Notes: generated from the letters alone by a model not told the origin. Positions 22,877 through 34,103 are shown, numbered from the stretch's first letter. The stretch: 64,000 nt of DNA from Mimachlamys varia (GCA_947623455.1 OX392536.1:31191465-31255464), one strand, 5' to 3'. A program made the numbers and translations.

Positions 22877-23350
22877 TTGATTTTACAAATGAAAAAAAGA
22901 AGCATACGTCACCAACTGTTAGAATGCTTTTTCGCTGCCCTTAAAATGGAAATATTTCGTGTCGTGTACTTGCTCATTCCTCAGTGTAACGCGTTCACCT
23001 TGAGCCGTTACGTCAAAGCCTGGAGCGATGGCTTCGTTACTTGTAACATCGGTCGCCTGGTTGTCAATGGTGACACGTCACTTGCCGATACAGCTGCGAA
23101 GTACCGATTAACCCTTCGCTATTACCTTAGGCACTGTGAAGCGTCTTCTTATCTTCCGAAAGTCAAGTCAATTTTCGGTACGCGACAATATATCCGCTTC
23201 CTCAACATATCTATATATTTCAATATGTCACCGGACTGTCGGATGTTCTATATATATATTCGTGTCTTATCCAATGGCATAAATACAATTAACGTTACAA
23301 GGACTAGCAACCCCAGAAAATACTCACTTATGTGTTCTAAGACAGGTTAA
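22877..23350 (+). other. 157-codon open frame in a CpG-richer island, unrecognised
   Basis: This is one of the two longest frames not made of tandem repeat. Between about 22980 and 23200 CpG dinucleotides are much denser than in the surroundings. The frame there reads, for example, AFTLSRYVKAWSDGF and LVVNGDTSLADTAAKYR, with ordinary amino-acid use. The ends of the frame are AT-rich and less protein-like (SIYFNMSPDCRMFYIYI). No domain is recognised and no clear splice sites were identified. It could be an exon, a relic of coding sequence, a CpG-rich regulatory island or an undescribed repeat. Confidence 0.25.
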
Positions 23351-23698
23351 CGACTTAAAAGACCTGTTTGCTTGCTGTAGAAAGAGTTCTGTCAGCATGA
23401 CTGCGGTCCACAAGGATATGCATGGTACATTGACTATGAAGTGAAATATATCACTCCGAGGTTTATGGCTATCGTTTTCTAAAGTTTAAATGCATTTGTA
23501 GATCTTAATTATAAAAGAAGCAAACCATGTTATGAATATTGCTTTCACAGTGATTGTTCGAAACAGCAACCACAAGAGAGGCATTGACAGTTTTATTTTA
23601 ATGAAAAATAATATCGTGATATTTTAGATAATCATCGAAGAATAGCGGTTTTGGCAAAGATTTTATAAGGATTAATTGGTAGCAAACTGAAGGAAAAT
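23351..23698. other. No recognised feature
   Basis: AT-rich spacer between the open frame and the foldback element. Confidence 0.45.
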
Positions 23699-24117
23699 CT
23701 TATTCTCTCATATCTCGCCATGTTGGATAGAGGTTGCCCATGTAAGAAAGCTATGTAAGGAAAATCTATCTTACATAGCATTTCACGCGACGTTACCTCA
23801 CAATGGCTCAACAATGACGTGACGACACGAATACGGTTAACTATGATGCCGGAAAGAGAAAACGACGGCGTGATAAAATTAAAACCTTTCACAAAATTTT
23901 AACCATAAACACCAGGAAGAGAAGATTAATTTTTCAGCGCAAACATGTTTGCAAATATAGGGTATGCTTAAACTCGCTGTCTAGTTCGTTTTCGTCAAAA
24001 AAGCTCAAGGAAAAAGTTGAAATTTCAAAATGGTAGTCTGTTTAAACATATTTTCATGATTATTGAGCTTATTCGGGTAGTTGATATGAGAGAAAAAGAC
24101 TCTTTCATTATGTGTGT

Positions 24118-24231
24118 ATGTAGGATAGGGATATTCCACCCTCGGGATAACAAAATGTGGCAAAACCCTCGGCAAACCTCGGGTTTCACCACATTTTCTA
24201 ATCCCTCGGGTGGAATATCCCTATCCTACAT
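24118..24231. repeat. Inverted-repeat core of RepC copy A
   Basis: The arms (about 24118-24171 and 24177-24230) pair almost fully, from TGTAGGATAGGGATATTCCA to GTGG and CCCTCGG, around a very short loop. DNA or RNA from here could form a hairpin of more than 50 bp. Confidence 0.9.
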
Positions 24232-24242
24232 TAAACAAGCAT

Positions 24243-24369
24243 GGCCCTTTGTGGAGGGATACATCCATAATTGTCTCCCTGGAAAGGGTTATTTTTCCGA
24301 GGGCGTAGCCCGAGGAAAAATAATCCTTTCCAGGGAGACAATTCTGGATGTATCCCGACACAGAGGGAC
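24243..24369. repeat. Long hairpin inside the insertion
   Basis: Arms of nearly 60 bases (24243-24302 and 24308-24369) are near-perfect complements. Each contains GGGATACATCC, TTGTCTCCCTGGAAAGG and TTATTTTTCC. The loop is the few bases around CGTA at 24304-24307. Confidence 0.95.
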
Positions 24370-24555
24370 ATCAATATTTTATTATACCGAACAAAACTAA
24401 AAACTTTTATTGCTTTCTTTGTATTGACAGCATCTTTATCGTCAAGAATTTTAGCCACATCGTTCTCTGTCGACCTGCCAAACCTTGCCGTGTTTGTTGT
24501 TGCAGACGATAATTCACTTCCGGTCGCGTTCGACTACGGAATTGTGGGACTCACG

Positions 24556-24650
24556 AAGGGTTATTTCCCTGGGGTTATTTCCCTGCGGGGTTATTTCCCT
24601 GGGGTTATTTCCCCCAAAGGTCATTTCTCCGGGGTTATTTCCCCAATGCT
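24556..24650. repeat. GGGGTTATTTCCCT minisatellite
   Basis: About six imperfect copies of a 14-15-bp unit (GGGGTTATTTCCCT, with CGGGG, CAAAGGTC and TCCGGGG variants) lie inside the insertion. The frames over it at 24271-24691 are products of the repeat. Confidence 0.9.
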
Positions 24651-24764
24651 CCAATTTCGATGAAATGTCTCATTTATACAATGTCATGTGATCACGTTTA
24701 ATCCAATCAGGTCATTTTAAATGAAAGTGAGGTATAATAAACACGCATATGAAAGAGTCTTATA

Positions 24765-25660
24765 ATATTACAGTATGCAGAAAACTACGAAAATATAAAA
24801 CCCGTAGGTATTGTTGATCTGAGAACAGCACAACGAAACATTGATACAGGATGTAATGCTTCTGATAACTAAAAATGCCTCCGTAACTCTCTGTAAAGAT
24901 ACACAATGGTAAGATATCAAACATTCTGCATGGAATGTAGAACCCGAGATAATACATTTGTAAAATCAAGGGATAAAGCTACCATTTTTAAGGATTACCA
25001 ATAACAAAGACCTAACAGAATAAATTACTTCACATAGAAAATGACGTCAAAGATTGCACAATATGCTAAAACGGAACAAGTCTCTAGCGTGAAAATTAAA
25101 GACCTGCCAATCTTGCGCCTATTTAATATAAAATAACGGCAAACCTAAAAAGCACATATTCAATTAAATGGAATCAAATTCAAGTTCCATATTAAATACT
25201 ACGTAGCCCTAACGTACGGACATGGTCCGTTGTGGTGCACTACTAAGTTAATTCCGTATCACAAAAAAAAGAAAAAAGAGAAGTCCTTTAGTTTCGAGTG
25301 TACGATTATAAGTCAAAAAAAAAAAGAAACACTGATTACAGCAGCTTGCATTCGCACTTTCTTCTAGTATCCAGTTATTGAGCGAATCACCGCCAATACC
25401 GTATAAGAGAGTCCAGAACTACATGGCACCTTTTAAATTAATTACAAGATCAAGTTTAACGTCAGTATTTTACTTGCAGTCTCAAACTGGAGAGGGTTAA
25501 TTCGTTCATCATGGCGTTGGTAAACATTGCATTTGGATAGCACTGCTAACTCTACAAAATCACCGGGTAAATAGGGTGGCTGACAAATAGACATTGCGTC
25601 TTCGTGATCGAAGCGTTCCCTTCGCGTCGTACAAATACCAATGGCATCTAAAAATCAAAT
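24765..25660. other. No recognised feature
   Basis: AT-rich with A-runs at 25263-25325. No gene was seen. Confidence 0.45.
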
Positions 25661-25664
25661 AACA

Positions 25665-25865
25665 GCGGGCGTTCCGGAAGGGTCATGCTTCATTGACACA
25701 TATTTGTTAAATCTAGCTCTCTCTGTATTAAATATCATGTTCTTAAAATGAAAACAAATGTGTTCAAATCATAACAACATGTGCTACTTATGATCACATT
25801 CAAAAACGTCCACCTTATAACACAATGATACTATTTCTCAATGCGACAAAGATGACACATATTTC
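25665..25865 (-). mobile_element. Degenerate RepA retroelement fragment
   Basis: GTTCCGGAAGGGTCATGCTTC, CATTCAAAAACGTCCACCTT and TTTCTCAATGCGACAAAGATG match the UTR and coding-end blocks of the copies at 21.2 and 39.4 kb in the same order. Confidence 0.55.
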
Positions 25866-26334
25866 AATTATCTTATTTTGAACAATTGTCATTGACACTA
25901 AGCAACGTTTTACCGGATATTCATACTGTATGTTGGATCTTTCAGTGATGATACAGGTGTTCCGTTTTTATTTACTTATTTATTAACAGATTTATTTACA
26001 ATCTAATAGCCCTACTTATAATTTGACAGGTTTTAATATCTGACCATATACAGTATCGCAGTCTTCCAAGACACTTCTTAATTAGTAAGACGCTGACTAA
26101 CCTCATCTATATTGGATATCGAAACTACATAAGTAACATTATAAGCAACTTTTTGTCGCTACTAATTGCTTAACCAAACCTTTATCAAAACTGCTAACCA
26201 CCATTCTTAGTACCATTTAAATAAGGGCTACAATCTATTTTAAGGCAGACTTGGTTTGAATATTAAAATTTTAGTCATATATTACGAACACACTGAAGGC
26301 CCAGGGATTCGAGATAAACAACTTCAGGCAGATA
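25866..26334. other. No recognised feature
   Basis: AT-rich; nothing supportable was seen. Confidence 0.45.
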
Positions 26335-26700
26335 AAAACACGTTTTATGGTCGCCTCGCTATCTTGATCTCATTGCGAAATATTCTAAATTATTGTGCTA
26401 TATGAAAATGTACATTTTTGACTGTGCTAACTTGTATGCGTGCTTATTATGATTGAGAATTATACCTCAGTTCGCACTCTGAAGCTGTGACATTTAAATT
26501 GTACTTTACTTTAATTTGCATGACGGGCGTCGTCGATGAAGCAGAAGACGTTAAGCTTTAAGACCTGGTTTTTGTTTTCCTGTACATTTTTTCGGGTTTC
26601 CGTGTATATCTTTTCTTTGTTCTTGATTAACACCTGGTTTTATCGATTTTGAGTTCTGATTATCTTTTTGTTGACTATTTGGTATTCTCTGATATGTTTT
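26335..26700 (+). mobile_element. RepA retroelement fragment
   Basis: It starts with TTTTATGGTCGCC (end of the coding relic) and continues to GTCGTCGATGAAGCAGAAGA. It ends with TTTATCGATTTTGAGTTC and ATTTGGTATTCTCTGAT, the complete family 3' end. Confidence 0.7.
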
Positions 26701-28057
26701 ACACAAAACAAAATGCTACAATGTAGAAAGAGTTGTTTTATAAAATCTTGAATTATTAATAACAATCTTGCACTGATTAGCAATGCATCTGAACAATATG
26801 ATTGTGTTCGTTTAGACTATGAATCGTTCGTACATGAAGTTACCTGAGTAGAGAATAATTTACATATGGAGATGACGACAAATGTTGCTTTCTTACATAA
26901 GTGCACAACGATTTTTCTATAATCGTGAAATCTTTCTCTCATGTTACAAAGAAACATTTATCTTACTCATCACAAGTTAATCGATACACGCACCTATGAA
27001 CATGACTTCAAAAATGGCATTCAGTAACCTCAAATAACATTCTTTTTCTGGTATGTTTCTTATGTTTCTTTTAGGAAAGAACGTTATGTCCAAGTCGGAA
27101 AGTATCCGACAAGGTAACTATTAAAATGACACACATATTTTTGAGAAGACCCGTTCATAAACTGTTACGCAATAGCCTTAATATGTGTATGTATCAACAA
27201 CCCCCGGTCTGAGTCCCGTTTCAAATGAGAATTTCCCTTGGCGTTACCCCCAACCACAAGTGAGTGAAACTTATTGATTTATAGCCTTTCAACAGCAGAT
27301 AACTAACTTAAATTTTAACGCACAATCATAAACAAAATTAAATACTTTCTCGAAACCAGTGTTATTTGAGATCAAGAATGAGAAACGAATGCCTTAGCAA
27401 TGGTTTAATGTAAATGTTCACACATTGCTATATTTGAATGGCTCTCTTGGGATATTTCAAATCGAAATTTCCCGAAACATTTTGACATCCACACACTTAT
27501 TCGGTGAATGTAGATCGAACTTGATATGAAAGTTATAATATGTTGGTGAGGAAATCTATTCCTGAGATATTGTGCTAAAAGAACTATTTGGTTTATTGAT
27601 GCGTCGGAATGCAGAATAATTTATAAGATGTGTTCGATTCAGACCATTTATCGCTGTTTAAAAAAAAACAAATTTTGAGATAAGGCTTGATTTATCACAT
27701 CACGAGAATAACTAATATTACCATCAACATCACTGTTCTAATCTACCATTGGTCGATCGGAAGAGCGGAAGATGTATAGACATTGTGTGATGCTTATCTC
27801 GCTTTTGTATTATACTTTAGCTATCAGCGCCATCTATCGATAACAAAGCTTGTTTGTATTGTGCAACTCTGTGTATCATACACACATCATTGGGCCATTT
27901 CGTTTTCTTGAATGGTAATGTTAAATTGTACTCTGGATTTCTATGATTTGACCTTTGTTAAAGCATACGTTTCAATAAATTTTGATACAAACTAATATCA
28001 ACAAATGCCGAGAACTACCAGCCCTATAAAAGAGACATCTGTGACTGTATTAAACAA
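26701..28057. other. No recognised gene
   Basis: AT-rich with no protein-like frames. Nothing distinct was noted. Confidence 0.45.
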
Positions 28058-28128
28058 TCAGAGAATACTAAAGCGTCGTCAAAACCATAATCCGAACTCA
28101 AAAAAGATTAAACTAGAGGCAAAAATCC
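28058..28128 (-). mobile_element. RepA retroelement extreme 3' end
   Basis: The plus strand reads CAGAGAATACTAAAGCGTCG, CAAAACCATAATCCGAACTC and GATTAAACTAGAGGC, the reversed last ~70 bases of RepA. Confidence 0.75.
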
Positions 28129-28614
28129 CACTTTGCTGTGGCCATGATACATTGCTGGAACGAACATATATGCAATATACAACGTATATAATATTTTAAA
28201 AGTGTATATATGTATCAAATGCATACAAGTAGATGCTAATAACTTTGCATTACAGCGTTACCGTACATACGTACAGGTGTTTATAGAAATGTCCGACTTT
28301 CTTTTATTACTAAGAGGGACATTCTACATTCCTCTTTTATGAATAACTAATCATGAACAGACAGAAACAACAGCATTTCGACACATGCATGTGTCGTTTA
28401 TCTGCATGAACAGAAAGACATCGTATCACTGTTTAGAAGTAGTTTGGCCACCATGATTTAGCGATTAAGATGCTAAATAATATAGACCGATACAACAATA
28501 ACAGTAATACCGTCCAAAGCATTATTATGAAGACGATAAAAATTTCTCTAAATAGTAAGTTCACTCAGGAACGTATTTGTTTACTAATGGCAACAACGTT
28601 TATTGCAATATATA
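28129..28614. other. No recognised feature
   Basis: AT-rich left flank of the 22-bp array. Confidence 0.45.
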
Positions 28615-30624
28615 TATAAAGGAAGTGCACGTGGTAGATACAGGAAGTACACGTGATAGATACAGGAAGTACACGTGATAGATACAGGATATACACGTGA
28701 TAGATACAGGATATACACGTGGTAGATACAGGATATACACGTGATAGATACAGGATATACACGTGATAGATACAGGAAGTACATGTGATAGATACAGGAT
28801 ATACACGTGATAGATACAGGATATACACGTGATAGATACAGGAAGTACAAGTGATAGATACAGGAAGTACACATGATAGATACAGGATATACACGTGGTA
28901 GATACAGGAAGTACAAGTGATAGATACAGGAAGTACACGTGATAGATACAGGATATACACGTGATAGATACAGGATATACACGTGGTAGATACAGGATAT
29001 ACACGTGATAGATACAGGAAGTACATGTGATAGATACAGGAAGTACACGTGATAGATACAGGAAGTACACGTGATAGATACAGGAGTACACGTGATAGGT
29101 ACAGGAAGTACACATGATAGATACAATACAGGATATACACGTGGTAGATAAGGAAGTACACGTGATAGATACAGGATGTACACGTGATAGATACAGGATA
29201 TACACGTGATAGATACAGGATATACACGTGGTAGATACAGGATATACACGTGATAGATACAGGAAGTACATGTGATAGATACAGGAAGTACACGTGATAG
29301 ATACAGGATATACACGTGATAGATACAGGATATACACGTGGTAGATACAGGATATACACGTGATAGATACAGGAAGTACATGTGATAGATACAGGAAGTA
29401 CACGTGATAGATACAGGAAGTACACGTGATAGATACAGGAGTACACGTGATAGGTACAGGAAGTACACATGATAGATACAGGAAGCACACGTGATAGATA
29501 CAGGATATACACGTGGTAGATACAGTAAGTACACGTGATAGATACAGGAAGAACACGTGATAGATACAGGAAGTACACGTGATAGATACAATACAGGATA
29601 TACACGTGGTAGATAAGGAAGTACACGTGATAGATACAGGATGTACACGTGATAGATACAGGATATACACGTGATAGATACAGGATATACACGTGGTAGA
29701 TACAGGATATACACGTGATAGATACAGGAAGTACATGTGATAGATACAGGAAGTACACGTGATAGATACAGGATATACACGTGATAGATACAGGATATAC
29801 ACGTGGTAGATACAGGATATACACGTGATAGATACAGGAAGTACATGTGATAGATACAGGAAGTACACGTGATAGATACAGGAAGTACACGTGATAGATA
29901 CAGGAGTACACGTGATAGGTACAGGAAGTACACATGATAGATACAGGAAGCACACGTGATAGATACAGGATATACACGTGGTAGATACAGTAAGTACACG
30001 TGATAGATACAGGAAGAACACGTGATAGATACAGGAAGTACACGTGATAGATACAATACAGGATATACACGTGGTAGATAAGGAAGTACACGTGATAGAT
30101 ACAGGATGTACACGTGATAGATACAGGATATACACGTGATAGATACAGGATATACACGTGGTAGATACAGGATATACACGTGATAGATACAGGAAGTACA
30201 TGTGATAGATACAGGAGGTAAACGTGATAGATACAGGAAGTACACGTGATAGATACAGGAGGTAAACGTGATAGATACAGGAGTACACGTGATAGATACA
30301 GGAAGTACACGTGATAGATACAGGAAGTACACGTGATAGATACAGGAAGTTCACGTGATAGATACAGGAGTACACGTGATAGATACAGGAAGTACACATG
30401 ATAGATACAGGAAGCACACGTGATAGATACAGGATATACACGTGGTAGATACAGGAAGTACACGTGGTAGATACAGGAAGAACACGTGATAGATACAGGA
30501 AGTACACGTGATAGATACGATACAGGATATACACGTGGTAGATACAGTAAGTACACGTGATAGATACAGGAAGTATACGTGATAGATACAGGAAGTACAC
30601 GTGATAGATACAGGATATACATGT
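28615..30624. repeat. 22-bp minisatellite with E-box in most units
   Basis: About 90 tandem copies of a 22-bp unit: GATAGATACAGG followed by AAGTACACGT or ATATACACGT. The junction reads CACGTG, a palindromic E-box, in most units. Variants such as CATGTG, CACATG and CAAGTG still fit CANNTG. A few units are shortened or carry the marker GATACAATACAGG. A higher-order period of 465 bp is visible, with marker starts at 29121, 29586, 30051 and near 30515. The minus strand is free of stops in all three frames over most of the array because 22 is not a multiple of three and no rotation makes a stop. The resulting 714-, 666- and 582-codon frames are artefacts. Confidence 0.97.
29121..30050. repeat. 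Two apparently identical 465-bp higher-order repeats
   Basis: Read side by side, 29121-29585 and 29586-30050 show the same succession of variant units, including the shortened AGATAAGGAAG and the GGAAGCACACG, CAGTAAGTAC and GGAAGAACACG variants. I saw no difference by eye. The third copy (30051 on) diverges about 160 bases in. Confidence 0.9.
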
Positions 30625-31140
30625 GAATTTTTTTTCTGCCTAAATCAGCTCGCATCAACGGTTTGCCAGCTTCTATTATCGTTGCTTGTAACGGTAGTAA
30701 CTTTCCCACAATGTCTTTACCTAGAAATTAGAGACGGTACCAGGAACATCTGATATCTAATGCAATACAAGTTTGTGTTTGATGGATTATATAAATCTAA
30801 CTTTGACAGGAATGTAGTTAACCTCCCTAGAGACTATCCATGTTGTAGATCAGGCCCGGATTCGGACTACCATTATAAGCTTAGTGTTTGGCGACAATCA
30901 CTTTAAATAATTAGCACAGCGACCTCGAAATGTACCGCGATGATGTTATGGACGTTGGCCTCGTTTTATTAACAACACCCGTGCGACTTCCAAATTTGAA
31001 TAACGAAGATGCAATTTTGTTAAAAGGTAACTCTTGAATGTTAATTGATTCCTATTGCCTCGCAATTAATGACATTCTAATCGAAAACAATGAGTTTATC
31101 TTCATCTATTTAACAGTTCCATTGGTCCAATAAAAGAACT
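30625..31140. other. No recognised feature
   Basis: Right flank of the 22-bp array. No gene or repeat was recognised. Confidence 0.45.
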
Positions 31141-31265
31141 GGTCCTGGTTTCATCAACGTTCCTTAACTTAAAGAAACTCTTTAACTTAAAAATCGCCAT
31201 AGGAGAGTATTTCAGAATTTAAGGAGAACATCCTTAGTTAAGGAACTTTGATGAAAACAGGGCCT
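31141..31265. mobile_element. Short foldback MITE, TTAAG type
   Basis: The left arm GGTCCTGGTTTCATCAACG then TTCCTTAACTTAA is the inverted complement of the right arm TTAGTTAAGGAACTTTGATG then AAAACAGGGCC. The 125-bp element is essentially one hairpin. A second member is at 38905-39055. Confidence 0.8.
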
Positions 31266-31455
31266 GATCATTGTTACAAAACACCAAGTGCCTTACATTG
31301 TATATTTTGCAGCTTGAATGAAATTTGCTGAAATGAAATAAAAAATCTCGGGATCGTTTGAATTGGAGAGGATTGATGAACCTATAGAGCTAACTAGTGT
31401 ACGTGCATTTTGAAGTACCCTCAGTTAACGGTGGAATGGAGTGTTTCATTATATT

Positions 31456-32016
31456 CACTTTCTCCCATATCTCGCCATGTTGGATAGAGATTGCCCATGT
31501 AAGAAAGGTATGTAAGAAAAATCTATCTTACATAGCATTTCACGCGACGTGACGTCACAATGGCTCAACAATGACGTGACGTCACGAATATGGTAAACTA
31601 TGATGCCGGAAAGAGAAAACGACGGCGTGATAAAATTAAAACCTTTCACAAAATTTTAACCATAAACACCAGGAAGAGGAGATTAATTTATCTGCGTAAA
31701 CTTTGTTTGAAAATATAGGGTATGCTTAAACTCGCTGTCTAATTCGTTTTCGTCAAAAAAGCTCAAGGAAAAAGTTGAAAATTCAAAATGGTAGCCTGTT
31801 TAAACATATTTTCATGGCTTTTTGAGCTTATTCGGGTAGTTGATATGAGAGAAAAAGACTCTTTCATTATGTGTGTGTGTAGGATAGGGATATTCCACCC
31901 TCGGGATTACAAAATGTGGTAAAACCCTCAGCAAGCCTCGGGTTTCACCACATTTTGTGACCCCCTCGGGTGGAATATCCCTATCCTACATACCCGCATA
32001 TGAAAGAGTCTTATAT
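31456..32016. mobile_element. Foldback element RepC, copy B, uninterrupted
   Basis: The full ~560-bp copy. It starts near CCCATATCTCGCCATGTTGG and ends in GCATATGAAAGAGTCTTAT. The inverted repeat occupies 31852-32014 with arms of about 75 bases. It contains two TGACGTCA-like CRE palindromes near 31550 and 31578 (GTGACGTCAC). It provides the empty-site comparison for copy A. Confidence 0.88.
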
Positions 32017-33720
32017 TCTACTGGTTTGGCACCAACTTATCAGTAGAAAAAGGAAATTATTTTCAATACATGTAGACAACTGTTGGTACCCTAGATAATG
32101 GTAGAATTGCAGTTTAAATATTGGTCTATGTAAGTGAGCATCCTATCAAATGTCAACTACTTTACCCACAGGTTAGATGTGCACGTGTCCTGTTCATGCT
32201 ATAGATTCTGGCGCTCAGATGATCATCGGACGATCATTTCGTAGTGTAAGGAATATACATAGTGCAAATATCTGAAAAGCAGGAATGAAGACCTGTACCA
32301 AGTTTAGAAACTCCCAAAGCTTTCCTTTTAATGTTTTATGTACGGGTTTGCAGCAATAGGATACACTGGAGAAACTGGGGTCATATGTAATATCTAACTT
32401 TCGCTTAATTCGTTTTACAACAATTTTGAAACATATTTGTTTTTTTTAATCAGTCAGCGTTAGATCGAATAAACGCGTAGAGTAGGGGATAGGTTGTGGT
32501 TGTCCTACTCTTGTTACACAAAAGATACCAATTTGGCCTAGGGTTACACATATACATTGTCATATCCTTTTGGGAAACTGGGGATCTGCTGTCTTGATCA
32601 AGCTTAGAGCGTCATCAAATACGTTAGCAGATATTTATAACATTTAAACAAAGGTTTAAAGCTCAAATATTTAAACACACGTGACACGTATCTTCTCTGT
32701 GCGTACAACTAGCTCCTACTGTTACTTAGCCATCCCATATCATATAACAGTCAGTAGTGTATAATAACCGGCGAAGATTAGATCAAAACATGCTAAGGTA
32801 AAAACTAATATGCTCTAGTTGGGGAACTAATGGTTAATTATGTCACCACTCAGCAGGGCACCAACCTTTTTAGTTGACACTCAAATGATAATTGGGGATG
32901 CCCACATATTGTGTGTACTTTGTCAATTCTGCGTGATAACTGGAAAGATTTACGGTTCAATTAGGAATTAAAATGCTTTTACACTAAACTGAAATTGAAA
33001 CCGATTGCGTTAAGGAGGATGGTGCTTGCTGTGTTTGTTAAATCAAAGATTAAAGAAGTAGTTAATCAAAGTATAACACTATAGGTTGACTTTTGTAATG
33101 ATGTACATGAAGGATAACGCCGAAACTTGTTTTTACACACATCAGGTTTTTAAAAATAATTTTTCGAGCTTCAGAAAAGATTGTTGTTTGTTTGTTTTTG
33201 TTTTTTAAGAGATTACAAATGCCCGGTGTCTAGACCGATTTGCAAAGTTAAGAGCATTAGGAGTTGAGATACCGGTCGTTTACATATCTTGTCAAAACTC
33301 GCAGTTTTTTTTTTTTTTCAATTCCTGTTTAATGAATCTTATAAATCTTACTCCGAATACAAGAAGTTTTCATCTTTACGATTTTAATGTAAGACTATGT
33401 TACAAATACCTTCTTTTCTAATAAATATTCATCAGTACTAACTTGCAAAACGGAAGTCTTCCTTATATGTGCAATGCTTGATTCATTATGACATAACGCT
33501 TCTTCAATGGGTAGGGGTTGGCAAATGTGTAATTTTAGCTAGGTTTCCTAATTTGCAAAATCCTCAAAGTAGCTCACGTTTTATGTAATGCCATCTTAAG
33601 TTCTAAAGATAACTGAATAAACCATTGTGAATGTTCCTACCAACTGTAATATTCGCAGATGCATACACGTATACTGTATTAGAATTCACCGGAAGAACGC
33701 CTTATTGAAGATAATCAAGA
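32017..33720. other. No recognised gene
   Basis: AT-rich with a T-run at 33305-33318; nothing else was noted. Confidence 0.45.
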
Positions 33721-34103
33721 TGTTGGTTGTTTGGTTGTTTTTACTTCTTGTTCACAGTCAGAGTCATTTAAGAACGGCTCCTGGTGTATATGATGTTGGT
33801 GTGTGTTGAGAGCGGGTGTGTTTGGGAGGCGGCGCTATTGTCGTTTAAGCCTTCTTGCAATTGTTCGGGTATTTTGCCGATTTAAAGTGCTACCACACTG
33901 AAGTATACTTCCGAAGGCCCCGCAGAACACCCAAACCGGTTACATTTTACTGACACCGAGCAAACCAGTCGTTCCACATCCATAATGCTGAATGTCCAGC
34001 AGGGAGTAGTAACTACCATTGTTTAAGATTCAGTATGTCCCGGCCTAGGGACAGAACCCATAGCCTTCCTCACATGGGCGAACGTGCAACTCAAGGCCAA
34101 AAT
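33721..34103 (-). mobile_element. tRNA-derived SINE, family SINE-2
   Basis: On the minus strand the head reads TGGCCTTGAGTTGCACG (decayed box A) and GGGTTCTGTCCC (decayed box B). A body follows with CTGGACATTCAGCAT, CTGGTTTGCTCGGTGTCAG, TTCGGAAGTATACTTCAG and GTGGTAGCAC. The tail, TTAAATGACTCTGACTGTG, is shared with SINE-1 despite a different head. Mutations in both boxes suggest it is silent. Confidence 0.7.

Larger units (their letters stand above)
24237..24742. mobile_element. ~506-bp insertion into the right arm of RepC copy A
   Basis: TAAAC flanks the segment at 24232-24236 and 24738-24742. The uninterrupted arm in copy B shows the two sides joined. Subtracting it makes the two RepC copies equal in length. 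It contains a 125-nt hairpin and a GGTTATTTCCC minisatellite. No terminal inverted repeat and no coding capacity were seen. Confidence 0.7.
23699..24764. mobile_element. Foldback element RepC, copy A, with secondary insertion
   Basis: Without its insertion it is about 560 bp, matching copy B at 31456-32016. It runs from CATATCTCGCCATGTTGG to GCATATGAAAGAGTCTTAT. Its right half is a long inverted repeat, with the left arm from AAGACTCTTTCATTATG at 24097 and the inner arm GTAGGATAGGGATATTCC at 24120. The right inner arm ends at 24230, and the outer right arm is displaced to 24743-24762 by the insertion. A minus-strand frame conserved in both copies is not under visible protein constraint. Confidence 0.85.

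Noticed and set aside
24243..24369. Hairpin as a microRNA precursor
   Set aside because: The stem is too long and too perfect and lies in a mobile insertion; a foldback repeat is the simpler reading.
24017..24691. Five overlapping frames of 68-130 codons
   Set aside because: They fall in palindromic and tandem-repeat sequence of RepC and its insertion.
28565..30709. Very large open frames (up to 714 codons) on the minus strand
   Set aside because: They are produced by a 22-bp tandem unit without stop codons; the translation is a monotonous repeat and all three frames are open.
23632..31649. Minus-strand frame MKGFNFITPSFSLSG present at 23632-23892 and 31455-31649
   Set aside because: Both copies belong to RepC; differences between them are mostly amino-acid changing, so no protein constraint is visible.
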